The notes under the pieces: model-generated
Databases searched by the model: none
Seen by the model: the letters and a program-made list of their open reading frames with translations, nothing else
What the model was told of the DNA's origin: nothing
Assembly: GCA_947034895.1 (NCBI GenBank)
Contig: OX344763.1
Location: forward strand, 71,629,093 to 71,693,092
Reading direction: 5' to 3'
DNA from: Rhytidiadelphus loreus
Taxonomy: Eukaryota > Streptophyta > Bryopsida > Hypnales > Hylocomiaceae
Length of the DNA: 64,000 nucleotides
Program-made: the position numbers and the translations under genes
Shown here: piece after piece, positions 34,674 to 46,999 of the stretch
How positions within the stretch are numbered: the stretch's first letter is position 1
Layout of the letters: the number at the start of each line of letters is the position of its first letter

Positions 34674-37600
34674 ATGAGGGGCTCTGGGCTGATAAGCTTG
34701 CTCAGAATGACTCTTGTTTTCTTCATGACTAGTTTCATGAGCTTTAGAGCTTCTGGAGATCCGATGACGAGCAATGTCAGAGGCGGTAGAGAGGTCTTTA
34801 ATGTAATGACAGAAGGAGCTGCTGGTGACGGCAGGAAAGATGATGGAGAGGTAAACTATTATTTATGTGATAGTGGGTGCTAACTTAACATTCTGGAATT
34901 GCTTTCCATGAATCAAGAATTGAATGCAAGCTGGTCCATGCATTGTGGCCACTGTAATAAGAATATATTCTTGTGAAAGTGAACTGTAGAAGAATGTACA
35001 TTCAAGAACGTTAGGCCCACCAGAATCATGCACGAATTGTAGAGTAGGTTCAGCATTATCACGACACCAGTAATTGCTCTGTTTTTGGTATATGATAGTT
35101 AATGTGAAAGACATCGACATAACTTAAATCTTTAGTGATTTGAAACTGCACAGATTCATGATGTAGGAAGAGTAAATGAGAATTCGTTGGAACGATTTCA
35201 TGACTTTAAGTTTCGAGGTCCGGTAACTTACTGACTGTTGTGATTAATGTGACTGAGCTGTTTGAAGGCATTCCAGCGAGCGTGGAAACAAGCGTGCAGA
35301 ACGCCATCAGCTGTGGTATACGTCCCAGCAGAAGGGAAATTCTCCTTACGTCCCGCTGTATTTAAGGGCCCCTGCGCATCTAACCTCGTACTTCAGGTAT
35401 ATTGACCAGACATGTCGATAATGTCCCTTCATGCATAGCAAAATTTGGACGTAATTATCAAATGTGCAATGACCCAAAACTACAGCGAACAATGTTTAGA
35501 TTAAATTCGTGCTTCACAGTTTTTGCAACTTTTGATTGGTGTCTTCGGTTCGGATTGTTTGTTAGAATGTGCGTCGTTGCGCGCATTCACAACTGGTGGC
35601 ATTTATTACTGATAATTAACGCAGCCCAGCAGTGTTCCAAATCTTCATAGATGCCGACAGGGATTCTGATTGGTCCTTCGCGGTCAATGAATTTCTGGTT
35701 CGCAATCGACGTTGTTACAAGAAATGCTCAATTGGCACAATGATCAGAACTGGCATTAACTGTGTTGCATTAGGTGGAGGGGACGATCGTGGCAATGGAC
35801 GGACCGGGATCAGGGACTGGGAAACGTACGGCATGGTTGCAATTCAAGAACCTGATAGACTTCTCTTTAGTAGGTACTGGAAGAATCAACGGAAAAGGCA
35901 ATCGGTGGTGGAACCAAGTTTGCAGACCCACCATGAAGGTGCGTTACTTGGAAATTCTTCAATGCTGAGTTTGAAGATTTCAAATTCTTCAAAGCTGAGT
36001 AAGTCTTTGATGGATGGTCTTGTCGTGATTATTTATTTGAACTTTTTGTGACTTTTTGTCCAATTGGTACGAAATGGTGACAGTCCAAATTCGTCGATCT
36101 TGTGCAACCTACTCACGAAGGTCTGTCTTGCACCTACAGAATTGCAAACCAGGTGCTGAGGAGCCCCCTAACGTGAGTGTTCTGTCCTATCTCAACCATC
36201 TGTATAATATGTTAAATGCCATTGAGGGTAAATAGTTTCAAATAAATTGTGCAACTTAATATAAGTTGAACTTTGAGCAAGAAATAGATCACGGGTTCAG
36301 ACCTGCAGTGGTCCAATAGTGTTCATTGTTCGTTAATTATTTCCCCAAATTCTGAGGTGCTTGCTTGCACACGCAACAGCCTGAGTGAGTGACAGAAAGA
36401 GGTCAAGCATGGTCAATCACCTCAGTAATAAGATGGACGATGAAGTGGTTTGCAATGCTTTAGAATTCTGAATTATGTTGAAGCTGGCAATTCAGGGCTT
36501 GGTCTTTCAGAATTGCGTGAATGTGCGCGTAAGCAATCTGAGGATACGAGACAGCCCCAAGTTCCATCTTACATTCGCAAACTGCGATGGCGTATTTGCC
36601 ACTGGCTTGCTTATCACGGCACCCAGGAATAGTCCCAACACTGATGGCATCCACCTTAAAAACTCCCGTAATGTCTTCATCTTGAACTGCAGGATCCGCT
36701 CAGGTACGCCCATCTTGTAACCCTTAACCTTCAACTGCTGGGCAGACGCTTCTAACGGCCACACATATATTCAGTATGAATCATTTGATTTTGCACATGA
36801 AAGTGCAGGTGATGACTGCGTCTCCATCCAGACCGGATCGAATCGGGTACTAATCGAGGACATCATGTGTGGACCTGGCCACGGCATCAGGTACGCTGTG
36901 CAGGCCACCCCAAAAGATATGCAGAACCAACACTCTAATTTTTCTCTGGAAGGGAAGATATCAGCAAGCACCATAATGTACCCAATTAGTTCACAGCATG
37001 AAGATAGGAAGAGTCTGGAATGAGGAAGAGGAAGCTAGTGTTGACTGAGGCTAATTAGCTTGCCACTTGAAGAGAAGTTACAGTGGGAATTGTTGGTACG
37101 ACTCTCTGTGTGCAGTGTTGGGAGCTTAGGGAAATCGGGATCGAGAGCGTGTGTGTGGGGAGTTAGAGTCGAACGTGCCACTTTCGATCGCACCACCAAT
37201 GGTTTCCGTATCAAAACGTGGCAGGTATTTTTACACGCTAATTAGCACATTTGCCAGTCAGAGGACTAGCGGTAAATACAGTCTCCTACATCATGAAAGT
37301 ATAGTTTTTATGCAGTCGTCTAGCGGTACTCAAACAGATCAAAATTCAAGAATTCCTCTATCTACATGCATGTCAATTATGCTCTCGTTTTGGTAGTTGC
37401 GCGGCTGCATCTGAGAAAATTTACAGGAGGGCACTCGTTGTATTCAATTAATTGAATGTTGCTCGATCTCGTAACTCAGGGGGGATCAGGTCATGCCCAT
37501 GGAATGAGATTTGTGAATGCCAGAATGAATGAGGTGGAAAATCCGGTAGTTATTGATCAGTACTACTGTGATTCTCCCTCTCCTTGCGCAAATAAGGTAA

Positions 37601-38187
37601 TGACAACCTTTCTCCCTTAATTCATTGTCATAATGAGAAACATTGCGAATCATTTGAAGAACTTCGAATTCGCATTATTTCTACAACCGAGACACCATTT
37701 TCACACTAACAGTAACAAATTATCTTAGACACTATGTAGACAAAGGACACAGAGACTGAATGATTAATTCCAGTTCTGTAGAGAGAAGGAACGAATTCTT
37801 TTGTGAGCTGCATGACCTTGCTGGAGATAATCTTTTGACCGTCCTCTGTATGACAATAGTTTTCTGTGGCAGACATCTGCAGTTGCAATCTCCGAAATTG
37901 TTATAGCCAACATTACGGGGACATCATCCTCGAGTATGGCGGTGGGTATTAAGTGTAGTGACTATGTGCCCTGCAAAAATATAGTCCTCGAGAACATTAC
38001 AGTTGAGACAGAATCTGATAAAAATACTAGAACTCCTGAATTCAGTTGCTGGAACGCTTATGGATTTGTTATCAACATCACCGATCCGATGAGCTGCGAC
38101 TTGCTACCTCACCCCACGGATGATGGCCTGCTTAACTCGAATTGGATTTCAAAGAAAAAAATTCATCGATTACAAGAAGGCTGTTGA
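34674..38187 (+). CDS. polygalacturonase, glycoside hydrolase family 28 (eight exons)
   Basis: The exons are 34674-34850, 35268-35396, 35774-35938, 36484-36703, 36809-36890, 37116-37224, 37480-37596 and 37873-38187. All have GT-AG introns and matching phases and encode 437 residues, a normal length for plant GH28. A hydrophobic start (MRGSGLISLLRMTLVFFMTS) suggests a signal peptide. VFNVMTEGAAGDGRKDDGEA is the typical family start. The four GH28 motifs are present: NTD (209-211), GDD (231-233), GHG (254-256) and RIK (289-291); the Asp residues of NTD and DD are catalytic in the family. Such enzymes hydrolyse alpha-1,4-galacturonosyl links of demethylated pectin in the cell wall, during growth, separation or pollen development. 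No premature stop or frameshift was found. The start is the Met giving the best signal peptide; exon 4 start is the least certain junction. Exo versus endo action cannot be told. Confidence 0.93.
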
Positions 38188-38602
38188 CCTTGAATCGTGG
38201 CAGGCATAAAGTTCTAGAACATGTAGTCAAATTTCAGTTCTATTGAATGAGCGCACATCCTCGACAATTAATAACTTTCCTACCAGGAAAATTTCCTAAT
38301 CCCCTAAAGTTCAGAAGTGTTTTGAGGTCCAAAATTCCGTGTATAGACTCTCTCCCAAGCATTGCAAAATCTTCATCGTTTTTAATTTGATAAATCCAAT
38401 TCTTTTATTCATGTGTAAATGAATTCAACTGTATGAATGGGAATGGGAGGAAGAAAAAGAGTTATATATAAAGGATGACGTGCTAAGAATAAGAGATTAT
38501 ATGATCTATTTGTACAGTCAACAATAAGAATCTACAAAACCTAGGACCTCACAAACTCCCACCAAATTTTGTCCTAATGTATTGCCAGATTTGCTTACCT
38601 CT
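38188..38602. other. 3' flank of the GH28 gene
   Basis: About 415 bp without coding signal between the GH28 stop and the TTAA-flanked element. It presumably contains the 3' untranslated region and poly(A) site; AATAAG-like words occur near 38490-38530. Confidence 0.35.
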
Positions 38603-39531
38603 TTAACCCCTAAAGTACCAAAGTCCCCTTGGGGGACACTTGGGATTTTGGGCAGGCTCGTGTAACCTCAAATTTTGACCTGATTTTTTAAACTTTTTTT
38701 GAAGATAGGAAATTAGATTAGCTTTCTAAAAATACAATTTTTTTTTCCAATTGGTGCCCAAGAGCAAAAGTTATGCCGCCCAAAGTTTAAAAAGTAGTTC
38801 ACCAGGCAGAAATAAAAAAACACCAAAAAAATATTTTTCTTAATTTTTAATTTTTTTCTGAAAGATTATGTTTTTGTCTACATTTGAAGCTTTGATTCAT
38901 TCTATTTGGACTAATAATGAGAAAGTTATGGACAATCTCATTTTTTGGGCAATCTACTCATCTTCAGAAAAAAACCCTTTTAGAATTAATTTCTGAATGC
39001 AATTTTTAGTTTTTTTCAATTTTCTTTTTTTGCTAGGGTAAAGTTTGCTTGCAAGAAGAGTCTCACCGTTGGGATTATGATGTTTCAATTCCATCTTAGA
39101 GCTATTAACAATTTAGAGTTTTGTTCAATTTTGGACCTACTTCTACTTAACAATTTCTTTATATGTGAAAATCAAGTTTTGACATTCTGAAATTTTTATC
39201 CCCAACTCCCAACTCAAATACTCAACATAAAATTTTTTAACTTTATGGTGTGTAGTGCAAAAAAAATCCACAAATGGCGGTCAAAGTCATCTGAAATTGC
39301 AGGCCAGCATTCAAAAAAGCTTTTTTTTTCAACTTCAAATACTAATATCTTCTAATCCGTACGGTCAAACTTCATGAAATTTTTACCGCATGATACAAGA
39401 CAAGTTAATTACAAGATCCTACGGTTAGATCCTAAGAAAATGTTTTTTTTGGTTTCTTGGGCGATCGCAGCAGAAATGGCAGTTTTCAGTGGTTTCGGAG
39501 CCAGAAAATGCCTTGGTATTTTAGGGGTTAA
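38603..39531. mobile_element. piggyBac-like non-autonomous element with TTAA duplication
   Basis: A 921-bp segment (38607-39527) has inverted termini CCCCTAAAGTACCAAAG and CCCCTAAAATACCAAGG (15 of 17 identical) and is flanked on each side by TTAA (38603-38606 and 39528-39531). TTAA target duplication and CCC-starting termini are hallmarks of the piggyBac superfamily. The left end continues into a TCCCCTTGGGGGA palindrome. No transposase is encoded, so the element is non-autonomous or an eroded copy. It lies 420 bp downstream of the GH28 stop codon. The assignment rests only on ends and target site. Confidence 0.6.
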
Positions 39532-39706
39532 ATTTTGCCAAATGTCATCATGAGTTATATTCACTTTGTGTGCTACAAATGCTAGCATTGCTTGGAAGAT
39601 GAACTCCAAATGTCCATGAACCGCTAGGTACTTCAGAAGTTTGAATATTATGAAGCACATTGTAAACAGCAAACAATGTTAGGTATAGTTTTCATACATT
39701 GGAGTG

Positions 39707-39975
39707 TAAGAGCATCCCCACCAATTTGTTCTGTATTCCTAAATATTTAGGGAGAGGACCTCAAACGGGGATGGGGATATAGAAGCTTGTGCGCACCAGT
39801 CTCAAAATAAGATCTCTGCCCAAAATTTATAGAGAACTCGGTAAAAGTTGGGCCCAATTCCCTATATTGGAGCTCATATAGAGAACTCGCAAGGTCTCAT
39901 CTCTATAAAGTCAAGGTTGACTAGTTTGAGGTCCCAAGTTTGGGGATAGAGAACACGTTGGTGGGGATGCTCTAA
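39707..39975. mobile_element. Tourist-like MITE (PIF/Harbinger type)
   Basis: A 263-bp non-coding element (39710-39972) has perfect 15-bp inverted termini GAGCATCCCCACCAA and TTGGTGGGGATGCTC. It is flanked by TAA on both sides (39707-39709, 39973-39975). The 3-bp TAA duplication and GAGCATC-type ends are typical of plant Tourist MITEs. The ends are undamaged, so insertion may be fairly recent. Confidence 0.85.
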
Positions 39976-41924
39976 ATGGTTTAAGACACTGCAAGTAGCA
40001 AAATGAAGTGTGTATGGCCTGTGGTGGTGGTAGAATATGGTAGGAATACCATAAATGGAGAGCCCCCCTCTAATGGCAAAGTAGGGTGTCTTGAAATGGA
40101 CAATAGCTGATTCTAATGTTGATTTGAAAAAGATTTGATTGGCTCACATGTGATTCAGAACAAGTTTCAAAGATAGCTATTTTAGGTGAAGCTATGAGAC
40201 AAGTATGGGTCCAAATTAAAAATCCACATTTATATTGAATAAAATATTCATTTTTGAGGAAAAAAATTCTTTTTCTTTTTGCATTCTTCTTCATCTTTAT
40301 TTTCACACATTGAGCTCAATTTCTCAATGAATTCCCTATATCATATAGGTTGAAATGCTTATTTTAACCGTTTATGGTATTTCAACCTTAAAAGGGTAGG
40401 TTTGATACAAATGGTTTTTTCCAAACTTTTCTTTTGTAGAAAAACTTTGAGAAGCCTATTAGTTTCAGATTTGAGACTTTGTCATGATTCAATAAGAATG
40501 GATAAGGATAAAAATGTCATCATCATGGACATAAGTGTTTGTAAAATGATAAAATAGTTGGAGCCATATATTTGAATTATGATTTCAACATGGAATGTAC
40601 AATGATATGTTTAGAATTAGTATTCCCTTTAGATATTCACAATGGTGAAGTCAATGCAAAGCTTTTTATCCTTAGAGATGCTTTATATTTAGAGGCCAAG
40701 TTAGAAATCCTCACTTGTGATTGGACAAAAGGTGTAAAGTCCCTTATTATGTATGAAAATTTAATTTGCAATAGCCAAGTGTTGTAATCACTAATGAATT
40801 AGTACAACAACGCTAGTTTGTGAGCCTAAAAATGTGAGCTTATAAGCTCAAGTACACTTTTTGCGAGCCCAAAGATCCACTTTGAAAAGTTGAAATTTTT
40901 TCAAGTTTTAGGAAATAAAAAACCAGATAGATTTTTAATTTTAGTAAATGTATGGACATAATATAGTGGACCTATGATTGTAGACCTATTGTTGTGGATC
41001 TATTAACGGTTCACAATATTACCTTTCATACTTCTAAAATTTGTACAACTACCTTCAATATGAAGAACAATGTCCTTTGAATATCCCTTAACGATTGGAT
41101 TTTCCAACATAAGTTAATATAAGAAGACTTAGAGAAATGTAAAGAGAAGCTTAAGATTGTCATAAGTTGAATACCACGTACAATTGAAGTAGATAATTAC
41201 GTTCATCTTTAGCTTTTGTACTTTATTGAAATTAAAATTCAATGAAACTGTGATTATAATTTTGATGAAGTTCAATGAAACTCATATCACAAATCATTGT
41301 GGTAGACATTTGACTTTGATCTTAAGGTTTTGTACTTCATAGAATTTTTAATTCTAAAAGATAATTTTGTTGATGTAACCTATTGCCATTGCATTTTGAA
41401 GGTTGCAACCCAAGAAAAATGGGTCCAATTTTTTGGGTTTAGAGGGGTCTCAAATTATTTGGAATCATGACAATGCTCTATCTAAATTTGGCTTTTGGTA
41501 CTGAGACGCTAAATGAGGAAGCAGAACTATGGTGTAGGCAACAAAAAAACTCTAGAGATTAACAATGAAAAAATTTGGGTAGATAGGAGTTTCACCATGT
41601 TTAAATTTAGACTTTAGGCTACAGGCTTTTTTATAGGGTCTTCACAAAAATCCATTTCAATGTCATCCAAGGGTTAGGATTTAGAGTACACAAAAGAAAC
41701 ATTTGTCATACTCTATGGAATATCCACATTGCTTGAACAAAAAAATCATCTTCAAATTTGTATAAATGTGTATTATTTAAAAAAAATACATATTGAAGTC
41801 AAAGGCCCATACATCAAACGTGTTTGTTGCTAATTGGATGCATATTTAGATAAAAATTCTAAGTATTCTATTTGAGCGCTATTCAAAACTCATACTATAA
41901 TGCTAGACATTACTTTTGGTCATC
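39976..41924. other. no gene recognised; one transposon-end-like motif
   Basis: AT-rich DNA. Near 40811 the sequence GCTAGTTTGTGAGCCT matches, in outer bases, the ends of the MITE-like element at 46761-46999 and a motif near 61143-61163, so a terminus of that family may lie here. Open frames at 40070-40306 and 40572-40787 have no recognisable features. Confidence 0.35.
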
Positions 41925-42274
41925 CTTATTGATTGAAGAAGTTTCATCACTTCATCCATATTGAGGCTTGGGGCATGAATGAACTTGTCCTTCTTGAAGT
42001 TCACTTTGCACAACTAACAAAAAATATAATATAGATGTTTGCAATTGACATACTTCCCTCACTTTCCAATGGATGCACTTTCCTACTTTTCGACATCAGA
42101 GTTGTCTAAAGAAGCGTTTCGGGATGAGAGAATCTCTTCATCAAGGTAGATGGAAGACTCATTGAAAACATATTGGACATGAAACAAGTGGCTCGGAACT
42201 ACTACTACACTATCTACATTTATATGAAGAAGAAGAGTCACCTTGTGATTGTCAGCTTTGATAGAGACCATCAT
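41925..42274 (-). pseudogene. SWIM-like zinc-finger fragment of a transposase, copy 1
   Basis: The minus-strand frame from 42274 reads FHVQYVFNESSIYLDEEILS, ASLDNSDVEK, then, across TAG and TGA stops, GKYVNCKHLYYIFC, another TAG, and CKVNFKKDKFIHAPSLNMDE. The NCKHLYY core with a following DKFIHAPS motif resembles the C-terminal CxC..CxH zinc finger (SWIM type) seen in plant Mutator-like and FAR1-related transposases. The three stops are each a C-to-T change from CAG or CGA. Only this region is recognisable. A second copy lies at 46115-46281. Confidence 0.45.
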
Positions 42275-43249
42275 AGAATGGTGAAAACAAAAATACTAAC
42301 AAATAATAAACTATGCAAATTAGAAATATATAGTCACTATAGAAGAGACAGACATATAAGTGAGCACTATAGTTCAACTCTAGATCTATACAATACCAAA
42401 TTAGTATAAACATAGTATTCAATAATTGAACAACAAGTTTTGTAGGCATACGTTTGTACATAGACAAAAATCTTTGCAAATCTTGCAATTGCAGCTAAAA
42501 TATACAAGCATTAAAATAGAGAGAATCGGAATCCTTTCAACAAACGTGGATCCAATACCTTCAATGATGACAATATCAAAGTATATAAAAGCAGCGCAGA
42601 TAGGCAAACTTTAATCATCTCAAAACAAGATGCATAGAGATTATATAAATAACAATTGAACTTTGGCCAACACATTGTGACTTTATGGAAGAGTTACTAG
42701 TAATCCAAAATCAAAGAATTTGATTGTAAAATCAAAAACCATATTAAATCTGGATGATGTTAGAATCTAGTGAAATTTAAGACAGTAAACAAATCCTAAA
42801 GACCATCAATATAAAATCAACAAAGTCAAATAAATCTCAAATTTGAGTTTGTTGTAACCTTATTTATTGGCATTGTAATTATGAATATCAGAGATGACAA
42901 CCACCTACTCTAGTATAAAGAGAATCACCATGGAATGAATAAGTCTCTGTCTTCTTTTTATGACACATTCCATTCTTTTAGTCCAGGGTTGTTAGGATGT
43001 CTTGACGTCTAGAGTCACATTCAGACGTCTAATGTCTAGCATTTGCTACCTCCCAGATGTCCCTTGACATTCGAAAATTGGGAATTTATCGAGTGTAGTA
43101 AATAAAATGACCCATCGGTAGACATGGACAACCTATGTCCGCATTGGCTATCCGCCCCGCCCACCTATGTCTGCCCCCATCGTCCACTTGATCCAGCAAC
43201 CAAACTGTAGTTGCACTAGCCATCTACCCCAACTGCGCCTATCCGTGGT
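42275..43249. other. no gene recognised
   Basis: AT-rich DNA with overlapping open frames on both strands (42252-42614) and no domain signature. Part of it may be the remainder of the SWIM-type element on the minus strand. 43140-43270 is locally C-rich. Confidence 0.35.
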
Positions 43250-43980
43250 GACTTCTGCTAGCCCGTCCGTTAGAAAACTCCAAACAATCTCTATTCAAAC
43301 TCATGATAAAAATGTAAAGTACGAAGAAAATAAAAATAGGTACACATTCCAAATATTTCTCAACTGTAGAATTGAAGACTATTTTGCTTTAAACACAATT
43401 CTTTTTAAATAACATGGAGAAAACAAACAAACCCATTGTTTTATTTCAAGAAATAGGAAATTCCAAATAATTCCCATTTACACTCATGAGAATAATTTTA
43501 AAGAAAAGGAAAAAAAATAGGTACAAGTTTTAAATAGTTCCCAAATGTAGGATTGAAGATATTTTTATATAAATATTAATTTTTTTTCATCAACAAGAGA
43601 AATCCTCCAAAATGAACCTATTGATGTACTTTAGGAAATTCTAAATAATCCTCATTTAAACACATGAAAAAGGAGTGACATAGAAGGAAAAAAATAATTC
43701 ATACAAGTTCTAAATAGTTCTCAAATGTAGAATCCAAATCATTTTTATTCAAACAACTTTTTTTTTAATTAACAAGGGGAATCCCCAAAATTGGACTCAT
43801 TGTGGACTCTAAGAAACTCCAAGTCTCCATTTCATCCTCAAATTCATGAAAAAAAAGAAGAACAAACCAAAAAATAAAGTGCAAAACTTCAACTTGTAAA
43901 TAGTTCTAAAATGTAGAATCCATAACTATTTCATATAAACAAAATTTTCTTTTAATTAACAAGGGAATCCCAAATCATTT
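43250..43980. repeat. ~177-bp tandem satellite, array B
   Basis: About four units start near 43270, 43448, 43633 and 43812 (periods 178, 185 and 179 bp). Each begins GGAAATTCCAAATAATTCCC-like and contains TACAAGTTCTAAATAGTTCT followed by AAATGTAGAATCC. The inner part matches array A at 15030-15655 (TACAAGTTCAAAATTAGTTC, CATTTAGAATTC), so both arrays belong to one satellite family about 28 kb apart. Confidence 0.7.
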
Positions 43981-45369
43981 AGCAAATGACACCTTTTTTG
44001 TTTAAGTTTCAATGAAAACCTTTATAAAATCTACTCAATTTACATTTTCCTATTATATCCATACCTGATAGATTATACAATTTGTCATACAACCTTGCCA
44101 ACAACCAATCCAACATCCAACAACAATAAGTACTACCCTTCTCATCTAAGCCATATATATGTTTAATGTGATACCGTTCCACCAATATGAATACCCTTCA
44201 TTCATTGTTGTATGAACTACAACAAATCGTATAATTCCAAGATGTAGAATCCTCACTACCATTGATTTGTTCTAGTATTCCAACTTCGCAAGATGAAGTT
44301 GTGTACAGTGGTGATTAGATATCCTTGCTACAAACTTCCAGAATGCAGCTACCTCTAGACATCCTTCAATTCAAACCCTCTAAATTGTTCTATACCTACC
44401 CTTCATGATTTTATGGTCTTGGGAAATCACCTATGCCATGATTGGAAGTGTTATGAGATGTCGTCTACCCCTATCCAATTCAGAAACTCCAGCAATGCTA
44501 CTCCACCAAGCCAAAGACACTAGCCTATTTCAATACTTTGTAAACGGAACGCATCGTCCAACAAACAAGTTAGCTTTGAAAATGACTTCTTGAAAGGCGT
44601 CATCATTTTCACGGTATTGCTTGCCATACTTTTTTGGCACCAACTTTGCATTCTACAATGCATCATGGACCTTGTTCTCCAAGAATTTGTTGAGGTGCTT
44701 CTTGTTCGTTTGATGCTACCACTCTTGAATCTTCAAGGCATCCATCATCAATTGCTACACGTGCACCTTGAATTTTTTTGGGCACTTCTCATTGTACCTA
44801 ACATATTTGTTCTATAAGGACATAGTAGTTTCTGACTTGTAAAATTCAATAATGCATTTGATCAGAAATCTTTTGTGTACATCAGAGAAATTTTCCTACC
44901 TACCTTAATGTTTAGCACTCCTTTCTATTTTAACTATTTCCTTTTCGCAACCTTTTTTATTCTTGACATCTTCATGAATTTTTGGTACCAATGAATATTT
45001 TGAAAGTTGAATGATAAATGGTAGGGGAGTTCAAATTTGAATTCAACTTACACCATAGCTAAAAAAAATGGCAATAAGGGGCCCCTCCAAAATCGGACTT
45101 CTACTTTTCTAAGGGGAGGAACCAATGGGGGGATGAACCACCAAGCTCTCTGCTCCACTCTTGCAAAATGCAAGGAAGAAAACAAAAGTGAGGGGTGGAC
45201 AGGTCGTCCACCCCTCTTATAGCTAGTGGATGGCAAAATCATATCCGCTACATCAGACGACCCCTATAAGGCGGACAATCAACCATCCCCTTGATCTAAC
45301 AGTTGTGGTTGGGTGAACCGATCACCGTCCACTTCAACGGATGGCTGGAATATGTTTGGCTAATGTGAC
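43981..45369. other. no gene recognised; small perfect hairpin at 45190-45216
   Basis: Open frames at 44405-44593 and 44590-44817 show no domain on either strand. At 45190-45200 and 45206-45216 GAGGGGTGGAC and GTCCACCCCTC form a perfect 11-bp stem with a 5-base loop. It lies in a GC-richer patch (45070-45330) whose boundaries I cannot define. Confidence 0.35.
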
Positions 45370-45560
45370 TCACAAATACAATAATAAGTATAACCTAGCA
45401 TCTACTAATGCTACTCTACATCAATGCATTGCTTGGAGCTCATTATAGACATCGTATGCACCAATATAATTTGGGGCCTTATAGGATTCAAACCTCAACC
45501 ACGACATTCAAGTCTCATGAACTTTTCACAAATGTATTCCAACCTAATGTACTAACTATT
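45370..45560 (-). mobile_element. second tRNA-derived SINE-like sequence
   Basis: The minus strand carries GAGGTTTGAATCC (45483-45495), one base from the polymerase III B-box consensus. About 45 bp upstream is TTAGTACATTAGGTTGG (45539-45555), resembling an A box. The arrangement fits a SINE head. The sequence differs from the SINE-like stretch at 20880-21055. The ends and tail are not defined. Confidence 0.4.
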
Positions 45561-46114
45561 ATTTAAAATATATATAAATGGAAAAAGGCATCTTTTCCCA
45601 AAAATAGAAAAAAATTGGAAAACAAATAATAGACTAATAAATAAATAATGACTAAGAAATGGATTGTAAGGGAATCAATATAAAAAATAATCATGTCTCC
45701 TAAATTAGACAATGAAGGAAAAAAAATGAGAGCACAATAAATAAAAATGAAAAAAATGAAAAAAAAAATGGAAAATAATGATTGAAAAAGGAATAAAATG
45801 AAAAGAATATAAAAAAAAAAAAAAAAAACATTTGAAATAAAAAAGATAGACCAAATAATTTTTTTTAAATGGATATATATTCATGTGTCTTTTTCAAATT
45901 AGAGTTCACAATTACAAGTTTTAGAACTACATAAATTTTTTTTTTTAAATATTTAACTTTGTAAACACACTCCTACATTTCAAGGATGCATAGGATTGTT
46001 GCATTCTATACACTTTAAATCATTTCAATCATACTAAATTTTAATACAATATAAAAGAAGTATATAAAAAAATATGGCCAAGACTACTCTAAAATTGTGA
46101 TGATCTCTACTTTA
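45561..46114. repeat. A-rich low-complexity stretch
   Basis: From about 45590 to 45860 the plus strand is almost entirely A with scattered T and G, including a run of 18 A near 45813. No genes are present. Confidence 0.5.
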
Positions 46115-46281
46115 ACTAAAAGAAACTTCACCTTGTTGAAGCTATAATTTGGTGCATGAATGAATTTATCTTCATAGATGTCCATCTTGTAGAAGTACCA
46201 GTACATGTAGTATAGGTGCTTGCAATTAATGTATTTTTGACGACCTCCAATGGCTAAAATTGCCATGTTTGTAAAGTTCAA
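46115..46281 (-). pseudogene. SWIM-like zinc-finger fragment of a transposase, copy 2
   Basis: The minus-strand open frame includes GRQKYINCKHLYYMYWYFYK, MDIYEDKFIHAPNYSFNKVK and a short hydrophobic end. NCKHLYY and DKFIHAP are shared with copy 1 at 41925-42274. This copy is open over 65 codons but lacks the rest of the protein. A Mutator-like origin is inferred from the motif alone. Confidence 0.45.
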
Positions 46282-46760
46282 GCATGTGCATGAGGAATAT
46301 GTACCTCCTGTAATTCAATACACATTTTTATTAAGGTCAAATCCAATCTCTAGTGAAACAATTGTACCTAGTCCTAGGAAAGGCAGCAATGTTACTCCTA
46401 GTCTTTCTCCTTTGACATAGTTAGTACTCTTCCACTTGTTATGTTGTTTTGTAGTTGGTGTATTTGCAATTTGCCATATGGTTCAATTGTTTTGGACTGT
46501 TGGATACACATTTGCATCATGTAGAGGTGGTTTATCATACAATATACTCTTGAATATGTTAAACATATTGAACACTTGACGTGGGGACAAAGTAAGGTAT
46601 TCTTGTAGACAAAAGCCAACATGTTGCAACAGTATTCCTCATCTCAACTCACGTTTGTCCCAATCAATATAAAGAAGACATTGCCTTTCACAACGCATAG
46701 ATAAATAAGTTTTTTTAAGAAGAAAGGGGGTTACAATAGGTAGTAGAGCACATTCAATTG
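46282..46760. other. no gene recognised
   Basis: AT-rich DNA upstream of SWIM copy 2, possibly a further decayed part of the same element. The minus-strand frame at 46622-46398 shows no known domain. Confidence 0.3.
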
Positions 46761-46999
46761 CTATTATGTGAGCCTAGGGATCTTAAGTCCATGAATATAG
46801 AAGCCTAGGCTCCTATGTTTTAGGCACCTTTCATAGTTATAGGTTCCTAATTATATTATAGGTGTCTATAATACAAGCACCTTCCTGACCATAGTTATAG
46901 GATGTTTATATTATAAGTATGTATATTATAGACATCTCCAATAATAGTAGAGTACCTATGTGTTTAGACTCAAGGCTTGTAGGCTCACATACTAATACT
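46761..46999. mobile_element. MITE-like element with TGTGAGCCT ends
   Basis: CTATTATGTGAGCCTAGGG at the left and AGGCTCACATACTAATAC at the right form inverted ends; about 18 of the inner 24 positions pair. The ~240-bp interior is AT-rich with repeated ATTATAGGTG/TATAATA words and no coding capacity. Related ends occur near 40811 and 61143. A target duplication is not clear, so the superfamily is unassigned. Confidence 0.45.

Noticed and set aside
44405..44817. Two adjacent open frames as a gene
   Set aside because: No domain, no coding bias, no splice context on either strand.
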